The notes beneath the pieces were generated by a model that worked only from the letters and a program-made list of their open reading frames with translations, searched no databases and had not been told where the DNA came from. Both the position numbers and the translations under genes were made by a program. A DNA stretch of 64,000 nt. Origin: Oscillatoriaceae cyanobacterium Prado104 (GTDB lineage Bacteria > Cyanobacteriota > Cyanobacteriia > Cyanobacteriales > Microcoleaceae). The DNA lies in the NCBI GenBank assembly GCA_025454405.1, contig JALOON010000013.1, positions 24,529-88,528 on the forward strand, written 5' to 3'. Positions 10,889 to 19,099 of the stretch are shown here, piece after piece; the first letter of the stretch is position 1, and the number at the start of each line of letters is the position of its first letter.

Positions 10889-11181
10889 CTCCAGAACAAC
10901 AAAGACTGCTTGATAAAGCCAATAGAAGTTTGCAAGCAGCAAGAGAATTGAACAACACAGGTTTTCCTGAATTTGCAATTTCCCGTGCTTACTATTCGAT
11001 GTTTTATGTCGCCACAGCATTTTTAGAAACTGAAAGACTATCTTATTCGCGACACTCAGCAGTCATCGCTGCTTTTGGGGAACGCTTCGCTCGCACTAAT
11101 CGAGTTCCAGTAGAATTGCACCGCTACCTAATTGATGCTGAAAGAACTCGTCTCAGAACCGTTAAATTGTTTACCTTATAG
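10885..11181 (+). CDS. HEPN-domain protein, C-terminally truncated
   Basis: A HEPN-family protein of the kind paired with MNT nucleotidyltransferases. The core ISRAYYSMFYVATAFLETE and SRHSAVIAAFGERF are clear. The normal family protein runs on for another 25-35 residues after 'IDAERTRLR', with a G-D-Y segment; here the frame leaves homology at about residue 92 (RTVKLFTL) and stops. The sequence after the break (11186-11245) matches the dispersed repeat near 430-510. Its start overlaps the frameshifted partner by 4 nt. Truncation of the toxin probably explains why loss of its antitoxin is tolerated (inference). Confidence 0.75.
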   Translation: MTPEQQRLLDKANRSLQAARELNNTGFPEFAISRAYYSMFYVATAFLETERLSYSRHSAVIAAFGERFARTNRVPVELHRYLIDAERTRLRTVKLFTL

Positions 11182-11471
11182 AACTCGATCGCGCTTTGTG
11201 AAATGGAAAGGTCGCGCGCGTTGCCTGGCGTCAGCCGTATAGCTCTTTTGGGATGAGGAGGGGCGCTCGCTTGTTCGCAAGAAAATGCGATACAGTAAAA
11301 GTATTGTCCAACCCTTGCCCCCGATCGGAGGCAACAATACAAATCACCCTCAGTCAAGACCAAACTCAAGTTCTTTTTAGACTATAATTAAAGGAATGCG
11401 AGTGTTAAAAAAGTAGAGTTTTTAGTTACAGCAGGGTTTCGTCATCTCAAATTAGAATCTAAAATTGACTG

Positions 11472-12251
11472 ATGTTGCAAAGAGAAGAACTGTTAAAAGG
11501 CATCGAAAATCGCGATAGCGCGGCCAGGGCGATCGACCAAGCGGAACAAGCAATTAAAACTTGGGAAGTGACTCAGACTGATTTTCTGTCGCCTCCAGAA
11601 TTGGCGGAAATCATGACTGTTTTTAAGCGCCTGACGGATGTGGAATTGGTAGCGTGGGGCGGCTACCCGCAAGCTGAAAGGCAAAGAATTGCGATCGCCC
11701 GATCGGAAATCCCGATCGACTCTGCTAGCGTTAGCATTGCTGCTGTTGAAATAGCTGGCAATTTCTTGTTCGATACTGCCAGTCACCGCGACTTTTTGGG
11801 GGCGATGTTGGGTACGGGAATCGTGCGCGAAAAAACTGGCGATATCATTGTTTTGGGCGAACGCGGCGCGCAAGCAATTGTCATACCTGAAATGGTAGAA
11901 TATCTGGAAATGAATTTGCAGCAAGTGCGATCGGTTCCCGTGAAAACTCAGCGCATTGAGTTGAGCGAACTCAAAATTAGAGAACCGAAAAAGAAAGAAA
12001 TGACTACCGTTGAAGCTTCGATGAGATTGGATGCTGTAGCTTCGGCTGGATTCGGAATGTCCCGCAGCAAAATGGTCGATTTGATTGACAGCGGCGACGT
12101 GCGAGTTAATTGGAAAGAGATCGGCCAAGCTAGCTACAATGTCAAGTCGGGCGATTTAATTGCTGTTACGGGTAAGGGAAGATTGGAAGTTGGAGAAGTT
12201 GCTGTTACTAAGAAGGAACGCTATCGAGTTCAGTTAACTCGATATTTGTAA
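11472..12251 (+). CDS. YlmH-like S4-domain RNA-binding protein (photosystem II S4 domain family)
   Basis: A 259-residue cytosolic protein matching the family annotated in cyanobacteria and plants as photosystem II S4 domain protein. The N-terminal half (1-175) is the YlmH-like region with VAWGGYPQAERQR, and the C-terminal S4 domain spans about residues 185-245 (RLDAVASAGFGMSRSKMVDLI followed by DVRVNWK). S4 domains bind structured RNA; YlmH homologues associate with stalled large ribosomal subunits, so a ribosome-quality or translation role is likely. The ATG at 11472 follows a 220-bp leader without genes. Length and motifs are complete. Confidence 0.85.
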   Translation: MLQREELLKGIENRDSAARAIDQAEQAIKTWEVTQTDFLSPPELAEIMTVFKRLTDVELVAWGGYPQAERQRIAIARSEIPIDSASVSIAAVEIAGNFLFDTASHRDFLGAMLGTGIVREKTGDIIVLGERGAQAIVIPEMVEYLEMNLQQVRSVPVKTQRIELSELKIREPKKKEMTTVEASMRLDAVASAGFGMSRSKMVDLIDSGDVRVNWKEIGQASYNVKSGDLIAVTGKGRLEVGEVAVTKKERYRVQLTRYL

Positions 12252-12334
12252 TTGCTTGAGGTGATTTCTTAAGTTTGCCGCGAATTCATGGGAAATCTCT
12301 TACTTGATTTCTTCAAAAATTTAACAGATTTGAG

Positions 12335-12351
12335 GGTGCGCAGTGCGCACC
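12335..12351. repeat. GGTGCGC palindrome (copy 1 of 5)
   Basis: A 17-bp palindrome GGTGCGCAGTGCGCACC in the intergenic space after the S4 gene. Four related copies lie at 33150-33166, 42093-42109, 57492-57508 and 61900-61916, all outside genes. Confidence 0.75.
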
Positions 12352-12410
12352 TTACAACTGACGATCGCAAGCGGGGGCGATCGCACTATTTCAACTATCA
12401 ATTGTCAACT

Positions 12411-12512
12411 ATAGCGATCGCAAATCATTCGTAAAAGCATAGAAACCCGGTTTCTTAGAGAAACCGGGTTTCTGAAGCTTGGAGTATTTACAAATCATTT
12501 GCGATCGCTATA
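12411..12512. repeat. MITE-like double hairpin (ATAGCGATCGCAAAT termini)
   Basis: Outer terminal inverted repeats ATAGCGATCGCAAAT.. (from 12411) and ..ATTTGCGATCGCTAT (to 12512) enclose an inner perfect hairpin with arms AGAAACCCGGTTTCT and AGAAACCGGGTTTCT (12441-12473). Related terminal sequences bound elements at 34571-34675 and 45733-45839 whose interiors differ. No coding capacity. It lies next to the 3' end of the SanA gene and could act as a terminator. Confidence 0.8.
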
Positions 12513-12526
12513 TCAACTGTCAACAG

Positions 12527-13186
12527 TTATTTTATTCCTTCAAACGGCCCTAAAAAAGTCGGTTTGGGACGGGTAACGCGCACTTCCCAAAGCGCTTTGA
12601 TAACAGCTAAAAATTCGCGAAAACTGTAACGAACCATCGTGGTTTGGCGAAATTTTCCCCAATCGGGCGTTCCCAAACCTATCGCCTCTACTCCCAACTG
12701 CCTGCAAGTATAAACAGCGCGGGATAAGTGAAAGTTCTGCGTCACTAAAACTGCTTCCGAAATCCCAAAAACCTCTTTAGCCCGATAGCAACTTTCGTAG
12801 GTGGAAAAACCTGCATAATCGAGAGTAATATCTTGCAGCGGTACGCCCTGGGATGCTGCGTATTCCTGCATTACTTTAACTTCATTGTAATCGGGGCTGC
12901 TGTTATCTCCTGTCATCAAAATTTTGTTGACTCGCCCCGCTTTGTACAAATCTACGGCTGCTTGAACTCGATCTGCCAGCATCGGCGTCGGAGTTCCATC
13001 TTCCCAAATTCCCGCACCGAAAACAATGGCGATGGGCTGGGTGGGAACTTCGTCTACATTGGCACGGCGGTATTTTCCGGTAACTAGATTGACGTAGTAA
13101 TTGAGGGCGATCGGTGTTAGCATTGAAACTAATATTAACAGCGGTAAGGCAAAGCGCCATTGAAAAACAAAGGATTTAGGAAACAT
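12527..13186 (-). CDS. sanA: SanA/YdcF-family DUF218 envelope protein
   Basis: A 219-residue protein with one N-terminal membrane segment (about 10-30) and a DUF218 domain: IAIVFGAGI, then a DGTPTPMLADRVQAAVDLY segment, ILMTGDN, and a C-terminal VLVTQNFHLSRAVYTCRQLG. This is the pattern of SanA (vancomycin-sensitivity protein), a membrane-anchored member of the YdcF group linked to envelope permeability; its exact reaction is not established. Complete length. It is transcribed leftward and alone, with the double-hairpin repeat just downstream. Confidence 0.85.
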   Translation of the reverse strand: MFPKSFVFQWRFALPLLILVSMLTPIALNYYVNLVTGKYRRANVDEVPTQPIAIVFGAGIWEDGTPTPMLADRVQAAVDLYKAGRVNKILMTGDNSSPDYNEVKVMQEYAASQGVPLQDITLDYAGFSTYESCYRAKEVFGISEAVLVTQNFHLSRAVYTCRQLGVEAIGLGTPDWGKFRQTTMVRYSFREFLAVIKALWEVRVTRPKPTFLGPFEGIK

Positions 13187-13355
13187 AAATTTAAGTTGTC
13201 TTCGGTAACTTATTTACAGTTGGGCAGTTCTATTCGACAGTTTTAAATTAGGGCGATCGTCCCAAGGTATGTCTTACTCAATTATAATGGATCGTTCAGA
13301 AAATTTAAAATGTTGTTGTAACTGTTTTTATTTTCTTCCCACTTCCTTCTGCTAT

Positions 13356-14033
13356 ATGATTCAACAACCGCCTAATTTTGAATTGCTGGAATCGCTTTTA
13401 TGGGAACCGCAAAACGGTTATTTTTTGCGAGATCGACACATAGAAAGATTGAAAAAATCTGCTGATTATTTTAATTTTCCGGTGTCATTAACAGGCGTCA
13501 GGAACTCCTTGGAAGAACTAAGTAGGGACTTGGGGACGATCGCGCACAAAGTACGGCTAACGCTATCTTGTGATGGAAAGCTAACATTGCAATCCCAAAC
13601 ACTAGATAATGGTATCCTAAAAATCGGCTCGTTGGTGGGAATAGCCAAACGGCCGATCGATCCTCAAAATCCCTTTCTTTACCACAAGACAACTTACCGA
13701 TTACCTTATACAATGGCTTTGGAATCGCAACCAGATTATCGGGATGTAATTTTGTGGAATCAACAGGGATTTGTTACCGAATCAACAATTGCCAATATCG
13801 CGATCGAGACTCCAACAGGCTTAATTACGCCTCCTGTCAAATGCGGCTTATTACCGGGCACGTTTCGCGCTCAACTTCTCGCGGAGGGAAAAATTAAGGA
13901 AGAGTTCATTAGTTTAGACGATCTGCGCAATTCCCAAACTCTATTTCTGATTAACTCCGTTAGGGGTTGGATGGGGCTGAAAAAAGAGGACGATCGAGAT
14001 GTTTGGCAAGTTGTTAGCAATGATGGATGCTAA
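13356..14033 (+). CDS. pabC: 4-amino-4-deoxychorismate lyase (class IV aminotransferase)
   Basis: Releases pyruvate from aminodeoxychorismate to give 4-aminobenzoate for folate synthesis. It has the class IV PLP fold with a likely cofactor Lys111 (LYHKTTYR) and Glu142 in the GFVTESTIANI motif, then GLLPGTFRAQLL. An in-frame upstream ATG at 13269 would add 29 residues with no family match, so the ATG at 13356 (MIQQPPNFELLES) is preferred. The next gene on the same strand is pabB, 177 nt away, which fixes the pathway. A branched-chain or D-amino acid transaminase is the alternative reading of the fold, but the neighbour argues against it. Confidence 0.85.
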   Translation: MIQQPPNFELLESLLWEPQNGYFLRDRHIERLKKSADYFNFPVSLTGVRNSLEELSRDLGTIAHKVRLTLSCDGKLTLQSQTLDNGILKIGSLVGIAKRPIDPQNPFLYHKTTYRLPYTMALESQPDYRDVILWNQQGFVTESTIANIAIETPTGLITPPVKCGLLPGTFRAQLLAEGKIKEEFISLDDLRNSQTLFLINSVRGWMGLKKEDDRDVWQVVSNDGC

Positions 14034-14210
14034 ATTATATCGTGTTGGTCAATTACCTGCGATCGAAATAGTTCCGATCGAGAATTTTGATTGAGAACGA
14101 AAAACCTCAGATTGCTATCGGGACTCAAGTTTTGACTAAAAACCAACTTGAGGACTAAAGTTATTACTGCAAACAGAACTGAATATTATTTGTTATATAA
14201 TAGAGTAAAT

Positions 14211-15677
14211 ATGAGACAAATACAACCTTGGTATTGGCGAAAGCTACCCCTAAATCAACGCAGCGGTTCGGAGGTTTTTCAGGCTTTATTTCTTATAAAA
14301 AATGCTGAGAAGATCGGCTCAGAATCCTGCTTTCCTCAAGAGAATATGGCGGTTCTCCTCGAAAGTCCGATCGCGCCTGCTACAAACTTAGCGCGGTATT
14401 CGATTTGTGCGGGTTCTCCCCGCACGATCGCAGGGAAATCTCAACTATGGACGCCCGAGATCGGCGGAATTCTTCCTTGTCTGCGCGAAATTTCAAGTTT
14501 CCAAAAACCAGATACAGAATTAAATGTACCGCCAGATATTCCTTTTACTGGCGGTTGGTTGGGATGGCTGGGTTACGATTTGGCATGGGAAATCGAACGG
14601 CTTCCTCAATTAAATACCGATCCGCTACCTTTTCCAGTTAGCTGTTGGTACGAACCAGAATCATTTGCTGTTTTAGATATTGAGAAACAAATTCTTTGGC
14701 TGGCTGCTAGCGAACCAGATAAACTTGAGGTTATGCAGCACAAATTAGAACATAAAGAAGCCAAAAATCCGCTCGATCGCGCACCTGAAACAGCTCAAAA
14801 AACATCCGTCGTCCCCATTTTGCAAATGTCTAAATTCGAGTATGAAAACATAGTGCAAACAGCTCAAAAATACATTCAAGCAGGGGATATTTTTCAGGCT
14901 AATTTATCGTTGCGATTTGCAGCCGAGACTGATTGCGATAGTTGGTCGATATATCGCGCTTTGCAGCAGATCAATCCTTCTCCGTTTGCGAGTTATTGGC
15001 AAACTCCGTGGGGGGCGATCGTGAGTTGTTCGCCAGAAAGACTCGTTCAATTAACAGGAAAACAAGTTAATACCAGACCGATCGCAGGTACGAGGCCGCG
15101 CGGTTTTACTCCGCTTCACGATGCAGAATTAGCGCGGGAATTAACAGAAAATATTAAGGAAAAAGCCGAACATATTATGTTAGTCGATTTAGAACGCAAC
15201 GATATTGGAAGAGTGTGCGAATGGGGTTCGGTAAAAGTCAATGAATTTCTGACAATTGAACGTTACAGCCACGTCATGCACTTAGTTAGTAATGTTATCG
15301 GTACATTGAGAGAAGATGTGGGGGCGATCGACCTAATTAAAGCGGTATTTCCCGGCGGTACGATTACGGGTTGTCCGAAAGTCCGCTGTATGGAAATTAT
15401 CGAAGAATTAGAACCAGTAAGGCGCAATTTATTTTACGGTTCCTGCGGTTATTTGGATTGGCGCGGCAACTTGGATTTAAATATTTTAATCCGCACTCTT
15501 TTGTACGCGCCAAACAGTGACGGCAAACCGGGAGGGACTGTTTGGGGACAAGTGGGTGCGGGGATTGTTGCTGATAGCGATCCGGAAAAAGAATGGAAGG
15601 AATCGCTGCAAAAAGCACAAGCACAACTTAATGCTTTAAAATTAGCAGAAGTATTTGAGTTAGAGGATTCACTTTGA
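14211..15677 (+). CDS. pabB: Aminodeoxychorismate synthase component I (PabB, TrpE-like clade)
   Basis: A chorismate-binding enzyme of the TrpE/PabB family, 488 residues from the chosen ATG. Motifs include TRPIAGTRPRG, LVDLERNDIGRVCEWG, YSHVMHLVSNV and GGTITGCPKVRCMEIIEELEP. Classical PabB has a lysine in PIKGT; here it is Ala (PIAGT), as in anthranilate synthase and clade 2 PabB proteins. The adjacent pabC gene supports aminodeoxychorismate rather than anthranilate synthesis. The ATG at 14211 (MRQIQPWYW) is preferred over a TTG at 14148. A glutamine amidotransferase subunit is not encoded nearby. Confidence 0.8.
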   Translation: MRQIQPWYWRKLPLNQRSGSEVFQALFLIKNAEKIGSESCFPQENMAVLLESPIAPATNLARYSICAGSPRTIAGKSQLWTPEIGGILPCLREISSFQKPDTELNVPPDIPFTGGWLGWLGYDLAWEIERLPQLNTDPLPFPVSCWYEPESFAVLDIEKQILWLAASEPDKLEVMQHKLEHKEAKNPLDRAPETAQKTSVVPILQMSKFEYENIVQTAQKYIQAGDIFQANLSLRFAAETDCDSWSIYRALQQINPSPFASYWQTPWGAIVSCSPERLVQLTGKQVNTRPIAGTRPRGFTPLHDAELARELTENIKEKAEHIMLVDLERNDIGRVCEWGSVKVNEFLTIERYSHVMHLVSNVIGTLREDVGAIDLIKAVFPGGTITGCPKVRCMEIIEELEPVRRNLFYGSCGYLDWRGNLDLNILIRTLLYAPNSDGKPGGTVWGQVGAGIVADSDPEKEWKESLQKAQAQLNALKLAEVFELEDSL

Positions 15678-15754
15678 CGGGAAATAGTCGATCGCGGGCT
15701 ATTGATGTAAACTTAATTTCAAGCGCAGTAACAGATTGCTGTTTGACTATTAAA

Positions 15755-15798
15755 TCCAGATCCCCCCTAACCCCCCTTAAGAAGGGGGGGACCGGAAG
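15755..15798. repeat. GATCCCCCCTA..TTAAGAAGGGGGGGACCGG palindromic repeat
   Basis: A C-run/G-run hairpin element. Its reverse complement recurs at 21676-21720, at the end of the 68-bp tandem array, where it reads GCTTCCGGTCCCCCCCTTCT and onward. Downstream (15845-15892) is a CTTCCTTCTT-type pyrimidine microsatellite. Confidence 0.7.
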
Positions 15799-15893
15799 CA
15801 GTTACAGTATATCCGAATAGCCCCAAAGCTTACTGGATAGGTATCTTTACTTCTTCCTTCTTTCTTCTTCCGTCTTCCTTCTTCCTTCTTCTT

Positions 15894-16094
15894 ATGACAA
15901 AATCTCGAATTATTTTTACTACAATTGGTTCCCTCGGCGACTGGCATCCCAAAATTGCGATCGCCCTTGAAATGCGCAAACGCGGACACGAAATCGCGTT
16001 TGCAACTCACAAACAATATCAAGCAAAAATAGAAGCTTTGGGATTCGATCGTCCTTCAAGAAAATGGAGTTTTTGCAGCCTGCGATGCAATTGA
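15894..16094 (+). pseudogene. Glycosyltransferase N-terminal fragment (UGT-like)
   Basis: The first 50 codons encode the N-terminal Rossmann start of a GT1/GT28-like glycosyltransferase: IIFTTIGSLGDWHPKIAIAL, then RKRGHEIAFATH and a K-I-E-A-L-G-F motif. Full proteins are about 400-430 residues. Here homology stops at about residue 52 and the frame ends after 66 codons. Nothing resembling the rest of the enzyme follows before 16451. The fragment is flanked by a pyrimidine microsatellite and a palindromic repeat, so a repeat-mediated deletion is plausible. Confidence 0.7.
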
Positions 16095-16154
16095 GAAAAA
16101 GTTGACATTTGACTGTTGAAAGTGTATCGTTGATAATTTATAGTTGATATTTGT

Positions 16155-16222
16155 AGGGGAGAAGCATTCGGGCGATAATTTCTGATATAAATTATTTAAT
16201 CTATATCCGAATGCTTCGCCCT
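16155..16222. repeat. Inverted repeat with GAAGCATTCGG arms
   Basis: Left arm AGGGGAGAAGCATTCGGG (16155-16172) and right arm CCGAATGCTTCGCCCT (16207-16222) enclose a 34-nt AT-rich centre. A small non-coding palindromic element in the space between the glycosyltransferase remnant and the methyltransferase. Confidence 0.7.
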
Positions 16223-16309
16223 GCCACGACGCAACAATAATCGGATACAATCTGATATTTGAGAATTTAAGTTTGATAATTGATAGTTTGAATTTGATGT
16301 TTTTTAGTA

Positions 16310-16374
16310 GTTTGTAGGACTGGTTTAATATTGTATCCGATAAGATTTTGCAGACTGAAGTCCGCACTACAAAC
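16310..16374. repeat. GTTTGTAG..CTACAAAC dispersed element (copy 1)
   Basis: Begins GTTTGTAGGACT and ends AAGTCCGCACTACAAAC, so the termini are inverted repeats. Other full copies are at 18449-18505 and 40767-40825; partial copies are near 26681-26707, 53296-53325 and 60045-60088. Confidence 0.75.
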
Positions 16375-16450
16375 CATATTTTCGATCGCACCAGACCCGA
16401 CAACCGCATAATGTTATATAATTGTAAAAAAATATTAAGGTCAGATTTCA

Positions 16451-17440
16451 ATGAGTTTAGTTTTTTCGGCGCTGGGACTGCTGCTAGCCCTTTCGATCGC
16501 GGGCGTGGCATTATATCTAATTACGGCTAGGCCCTATCAATCCTCTAACTCCGTAGCAAATTCCTACGACGAATGGACTGAAGATGGTATTTTGGAATTT
16601 TACTGGGGCGAACACATCCACTTAGGGCATTACGGTAATCCACCGCAACGGAAAGATTTTTTAACAGCAAAATCCGACTTCGTGCATGAAATGGTACGTT
16701 GGGGCGGTTTAGATAAATTGCCGCGCGATACTACCGTTTTGGATGTCGGCTGCGGAATTGGAGGTAGCAGCCGCATTTTAGCGCGGGATTACAACTTTAA
16801 AGTCACGGGAATTACTATCAGCCCGCAACAGGTGAAACGCGCTGCAGAATTGACTCCTGAGGGAGTAGGCGCGCAGTTTCGGGTTGATGATGCGATGGCG
16901 CTTTCCTATCCCGATGCGAGTTTTGATGTGGTATGGTCGATCGAAGCCGGGCCTCACATGCCAGACAAAGCGATTTTCGCCCGCGAATTGCTGAGAGTGC
17001 TCAAACCCGGTGGAATTTTGGTGGTAGCTGACTGGAATCAAAGAGATGACAGGCAAATTCCGCTGAATTTTTGGGAAAAACCAGTAATGCGGCAACTTTT
17101 AGATCAGTGGTCCCATCCTGCATTTTCCAGCATTGAAGGCTTTTCCGAACTGTTAGCAGCCACGGGATTTGTTGAAGGAGAAGTCGTAACAGCGGATTGG
17201 ACTCAACCAACACTTCCTTCTTGGTTAGATTCGATTTGGCAAGGTATAATTCGGCCTGAAGGATTGGTGCGTTTTGGTGTTTCTGGTTTCATTAAATCCC
17301 TGCGCGAAGTGCCGACATTGTTGCTGATGCGGCTGGCATTCGGTACCCGATTGTGTCGGTTTGGAATGTTTCGGGCGGTGCGTGCTAATTCGCAGCAGCC
17401 GCTGGCAGAAATCGTTCTGCCCGAATCTGTGGGAGTGTAA
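16451..17440 (+). CDS. 2-methyl-6-phytyl-1,4-benzoquinone (MPBQ/MSBQ) methyltransferase, Sll0418 type
   Basis: Methylates the MPBQ or MSBQ ring in tocopherol and plastoquinone synthesis, using S-adenosylmethionine. An N-terminal hydrophobic anchor (residues 4-25) is followed by SYDEWTEDGILEFYWGEHIHLGHYG, the SAM motif VLDVGCGIGGSS (96-107), then ISPQQVKRA and DASFDVVWSIEAGPHMPDK. These match the Synechocystis Sll0418 enzyme closely as I recall that sequence, including the conserved WSHPAF and WQGIIRP segments. Length 329 is normal. It is monocistronic, with two palindromic repeats upstream. Confidence 0.88.
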   Translation: MSLVFSALGLLLALSIAGVALYLITARPYQSSNSVANSYDEWTEDGILEFYWGEHIHLGHYGNPPQRKDFLTAKSDFVHEMVRWGGLDKLPRDTTVLDVGCGIGGSSRILARDYNFKVTGITISPQQVKRAAELTPEGVGAQFRVDDAMALSYPDASFDVVWSIEAGPHMPDKAIFARELLRVLKPGGILVVADWNQRDDRQIPLNFWEKPVMRQLLDQWSHPAFSSIEGFSELLAATGFVEGEVVTADWTQPTLPSWLDSIWQGIIRPEGLVRFGVSGFIKSLREVPTLLLMRLAFGTRLCRFGMFRAVRANSQQPLAEIVLPESVGV

Positions 17441-17537
17441 AATAGTAGGGTGCATCGCGGGATTTGGGATTGGCGATTTGAGATTTTAGATTAAAATCGC
17501 CAATCTAAATAAAAATAATAGTAAAGAGGGACGAGTT

Positions 17538-17768
17538 ATGTATCAGGTAGATATTGCTGAGGCACAAGAAAAACTTGTCGAATTAATCGAAGCTGCACTG
17601 AGAGGTGAAGAAATTGCGATCGCCCAAGATAACCAGCCTGTTATAAAATTGGTAGTAATTCCCAAACAAACAAAACCAAATCGGCAAGCAGGAAGTGCTA
17701 AAGGAATGGTTTGGATGTCCGATGATTTTGACGAACCGCTAGAAGAGTTTAAGGAGTACATGCAATGA
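17538..17768 (+). CDS. Phd/YefM-type antitoxin
   Basis: A 76-residue Phd-fold antitoxin: MYQVDIAEAQEKLVELIEAA then EIAIAQDNQPVIKLV is the standard DNA-binding N-terminus, and the C-terminal tail (DDFDEPLEEFKEYM) is the typical toxin-binding region of antitoxins paired with VapC/PIN toxins. Its stop overlaps the ATG of the following toxin gene (ATGA at 17765-17768). The antitoxin is intact while the toxin has a nonsense codon, so the module is probably inactive. Confidence 0.85.
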   Translation: MYQVDIAEAQEKLVELIEAALRGEEIAIAQDNQPVIKLVVIPKQTKPNRQAGSAKGMVWMSDDFDEPLEEFKEYMQ

Positions 17769-18151
17769 GGCTGTTGTTGGATACTCATACTTTTATTTGG
17801 TACGCGACAGACAGTCCAAGAATCAGCACAACAGCGCGATCGTTAATTGACAATGGAGGTAACGATATTCTTCTGAGTACAGCTAGCGTTTGAGAAATGG
17901 CAATTAAGCACAGCATAGGCAGGCTAAATTTTAGTATGCCTTTTATGGAGTTTATCAAGCAGCAAACCGCAGTTAATAGAATTGAAATTTTGGAAATAAA
18001 CTTTGACCACATTGAGGTTGTGGCTTCACTGCCTTTGCATCACCGCGATCCATTTGACAGGTTGATAATTGCACAATCTATGGCGGAACAAATACCCATT
18101 TTAAGTGTGGATACTATTTTTGATGCTTACGCGATCGCCCGGATATGGTGA
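17765..18151 (+). pseudogene. vapC: VapC-type PIN toxin with an in-frame nonsense codon
   Basis: Translation gives MRLLLDTHTFIWYATDSP (first catalytic Asp6), then stops at TGA 17891-17893 (codon 43). The frame continues perfectly with EMAIKHSIGRLNF and HHRDPFDRLIIAQSMAE, then SVDTIFDAYAI, to a natural stop at 18151. Family members have Trp at the interrupted place (the conserved W-E-M/I-A motif), so one G-to-A change turned TGG into TGA. All acidic active-site residues (Asp6, Glu44 and the later Asp pair) remain. Without readthrough only 42 residues are made. Start overlaps the antitoxin stop. Confidence 0.85.
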
Positions 18152-18202
18152 ATATTGTTTTAGACTTTGAGTCGAATCAAATAAATCGAGAAGAAGGAAT
18201 CA

Positions 18203-18475
18203 ATGGTACAAACTTTTGCCATTAGCCAAGCAATTGAAAGTTTGAGCATAGTTGAAGAGAAATTTAGACTTGTTCAGAGTTCAGACGATACGTTTTTTGT
18301 TGAATGGTATCAAAATCTACCCGAACTGAGCGAAGCAGAGAAAGCGACACTAGATCGCTATAAAGAGCGATTTTTAGCCCATCGATATCGCGGGAATTTA
18401 TCGGAAGGTGCTGTCGATCGTCTACTCCTATCTCCTGCGATCGCCAAGGTTTGTAGTAAGGACTTTAATCCTTAA
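18203..18475 (+). pseudogene. Truncated cyanobacterial hypothetical protein with repeat-encoded C-terminus
   Basis: An ORF of 90 codons. The first 80 or so residues look like a real cytosolic protein (TFFVEWYQNLPELSEAEKAT, then RYKERFLAHRYRGNLSEGAV and LLLSPAIA); I recall longer cyanobacterial proteins of this type, unnamed. The last nine residues (KVCSKDFNP) are encoded by the dispersed element that begins at 18449, which supplies the stop codon. The gene was therefore probably cut short by insertion of the element, or by a deletion next to it. Function unknown. It follows the broken VapC gene by 51 nt. Confidence 0.6.
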
Positions 18476-18505
18476 AAAAAGCGGACTTAAGTCCGCACTA
18501 CAAAC
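18449..18505. repeat. GTTTGTAG..CTACAAAC dispersed element (copy 2, inside gene end)
   Basis: A 57-bp element with inverted termini GTTTGTAGT and ACTACAAAC and an inner hairpin (AAGGACTTTAATCCTT; GCGGACTTAAGTCCGC). It overlaps the 3' end of the ORF at 18203-18475 and ends five bases before the moaB stop. Confidence 0.85.
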
Positions 18506-18509
18506 AGTA

Positions 18510-19016
18510 TCAACCACCGCGCAACTGCCGCACTAAATGCACTAATTCCGGTAAAATGAGCTTCTCCACAGCCATTGTCACCGCATTGCTAGAACCCGGA
18601 AGCGAAAACACTAATTTGCCTTGATACACCCCAGCAACGGCCCGAGATGCGATCGCTCTCGAACCGATTTCTTGATAGCTCAAAAACCGAAAAATCTCGC
18701 CAAATCCCGGCAAAATCCTGTCTAACAAACTCTCCATCACATCGTAAGTCGTATCTCGCGGCGATATTCCCGTTCCCCCGCTAAAGACGATCGCATCCAC
18801 ATCTTGTCTCTGACAAAAAGCCTGCATTTGCAATGCAATTTTTGCAGCATCATCTTTAATCACAGCGTAAGCGACCACGGCATGACCGGCATCTTTCAGC
18901 AATTTTTTTATTAGTAAACCGCTATTGTCTGTGTCAGCCGATCGCGTATCGCTAACAGTAATGACAGCACAATTTACTATCATTTCAGATAAATCGGGGT
19001 GAGGAATTTGCGTCAT
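18510..19016 (-). CDS. moaB: Molybdenum cofactor biosynthesis protein MoaB/MogA family
   Basis: A MoCF-fold protein that adenylates or otherwise processes molybdopterin in Moco synthesis. Visible motifs: NCAVITVSDTRSADTDNSG, DAIVFSGGTGISPRDTTYDV and VFSLPGSSNAV, all typical of MoaB/MogA. The frame is open further upstream, but the extra 23 residues look like translated intergenic repeat, so the ATG at 19016 (MTQIPHPDLSEM) is chosen. 168 residues is the normal length. It follows psb28 on the same strand, but the 80-bp gap with repeats makes an operon uncertain. Confidence 0.88.
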   Translation of the reverse strand: MTQIPHPDLSEMIVNCAVITVSDTRSADTDNSGLLIKKLLKDAGHAVVAYAVIKDDAAKIALQMQAFCQRQDVDAIVFSGGTGISPRDTTYDVMESLLDRILPGFGEIFRFLSYQEIGSRAIASRAVAGVYQGKLVFSLPGSSNAVTMAVEKLILPELVHLVRQLRGG

Positions 19017-19099
19017 AGTTTCTTGTTCCAAGCAATCGGCAATCGGCTCCAGACACGCAGCCAATTGCCAACTACAAATTACCAATTACCAATTACCAA

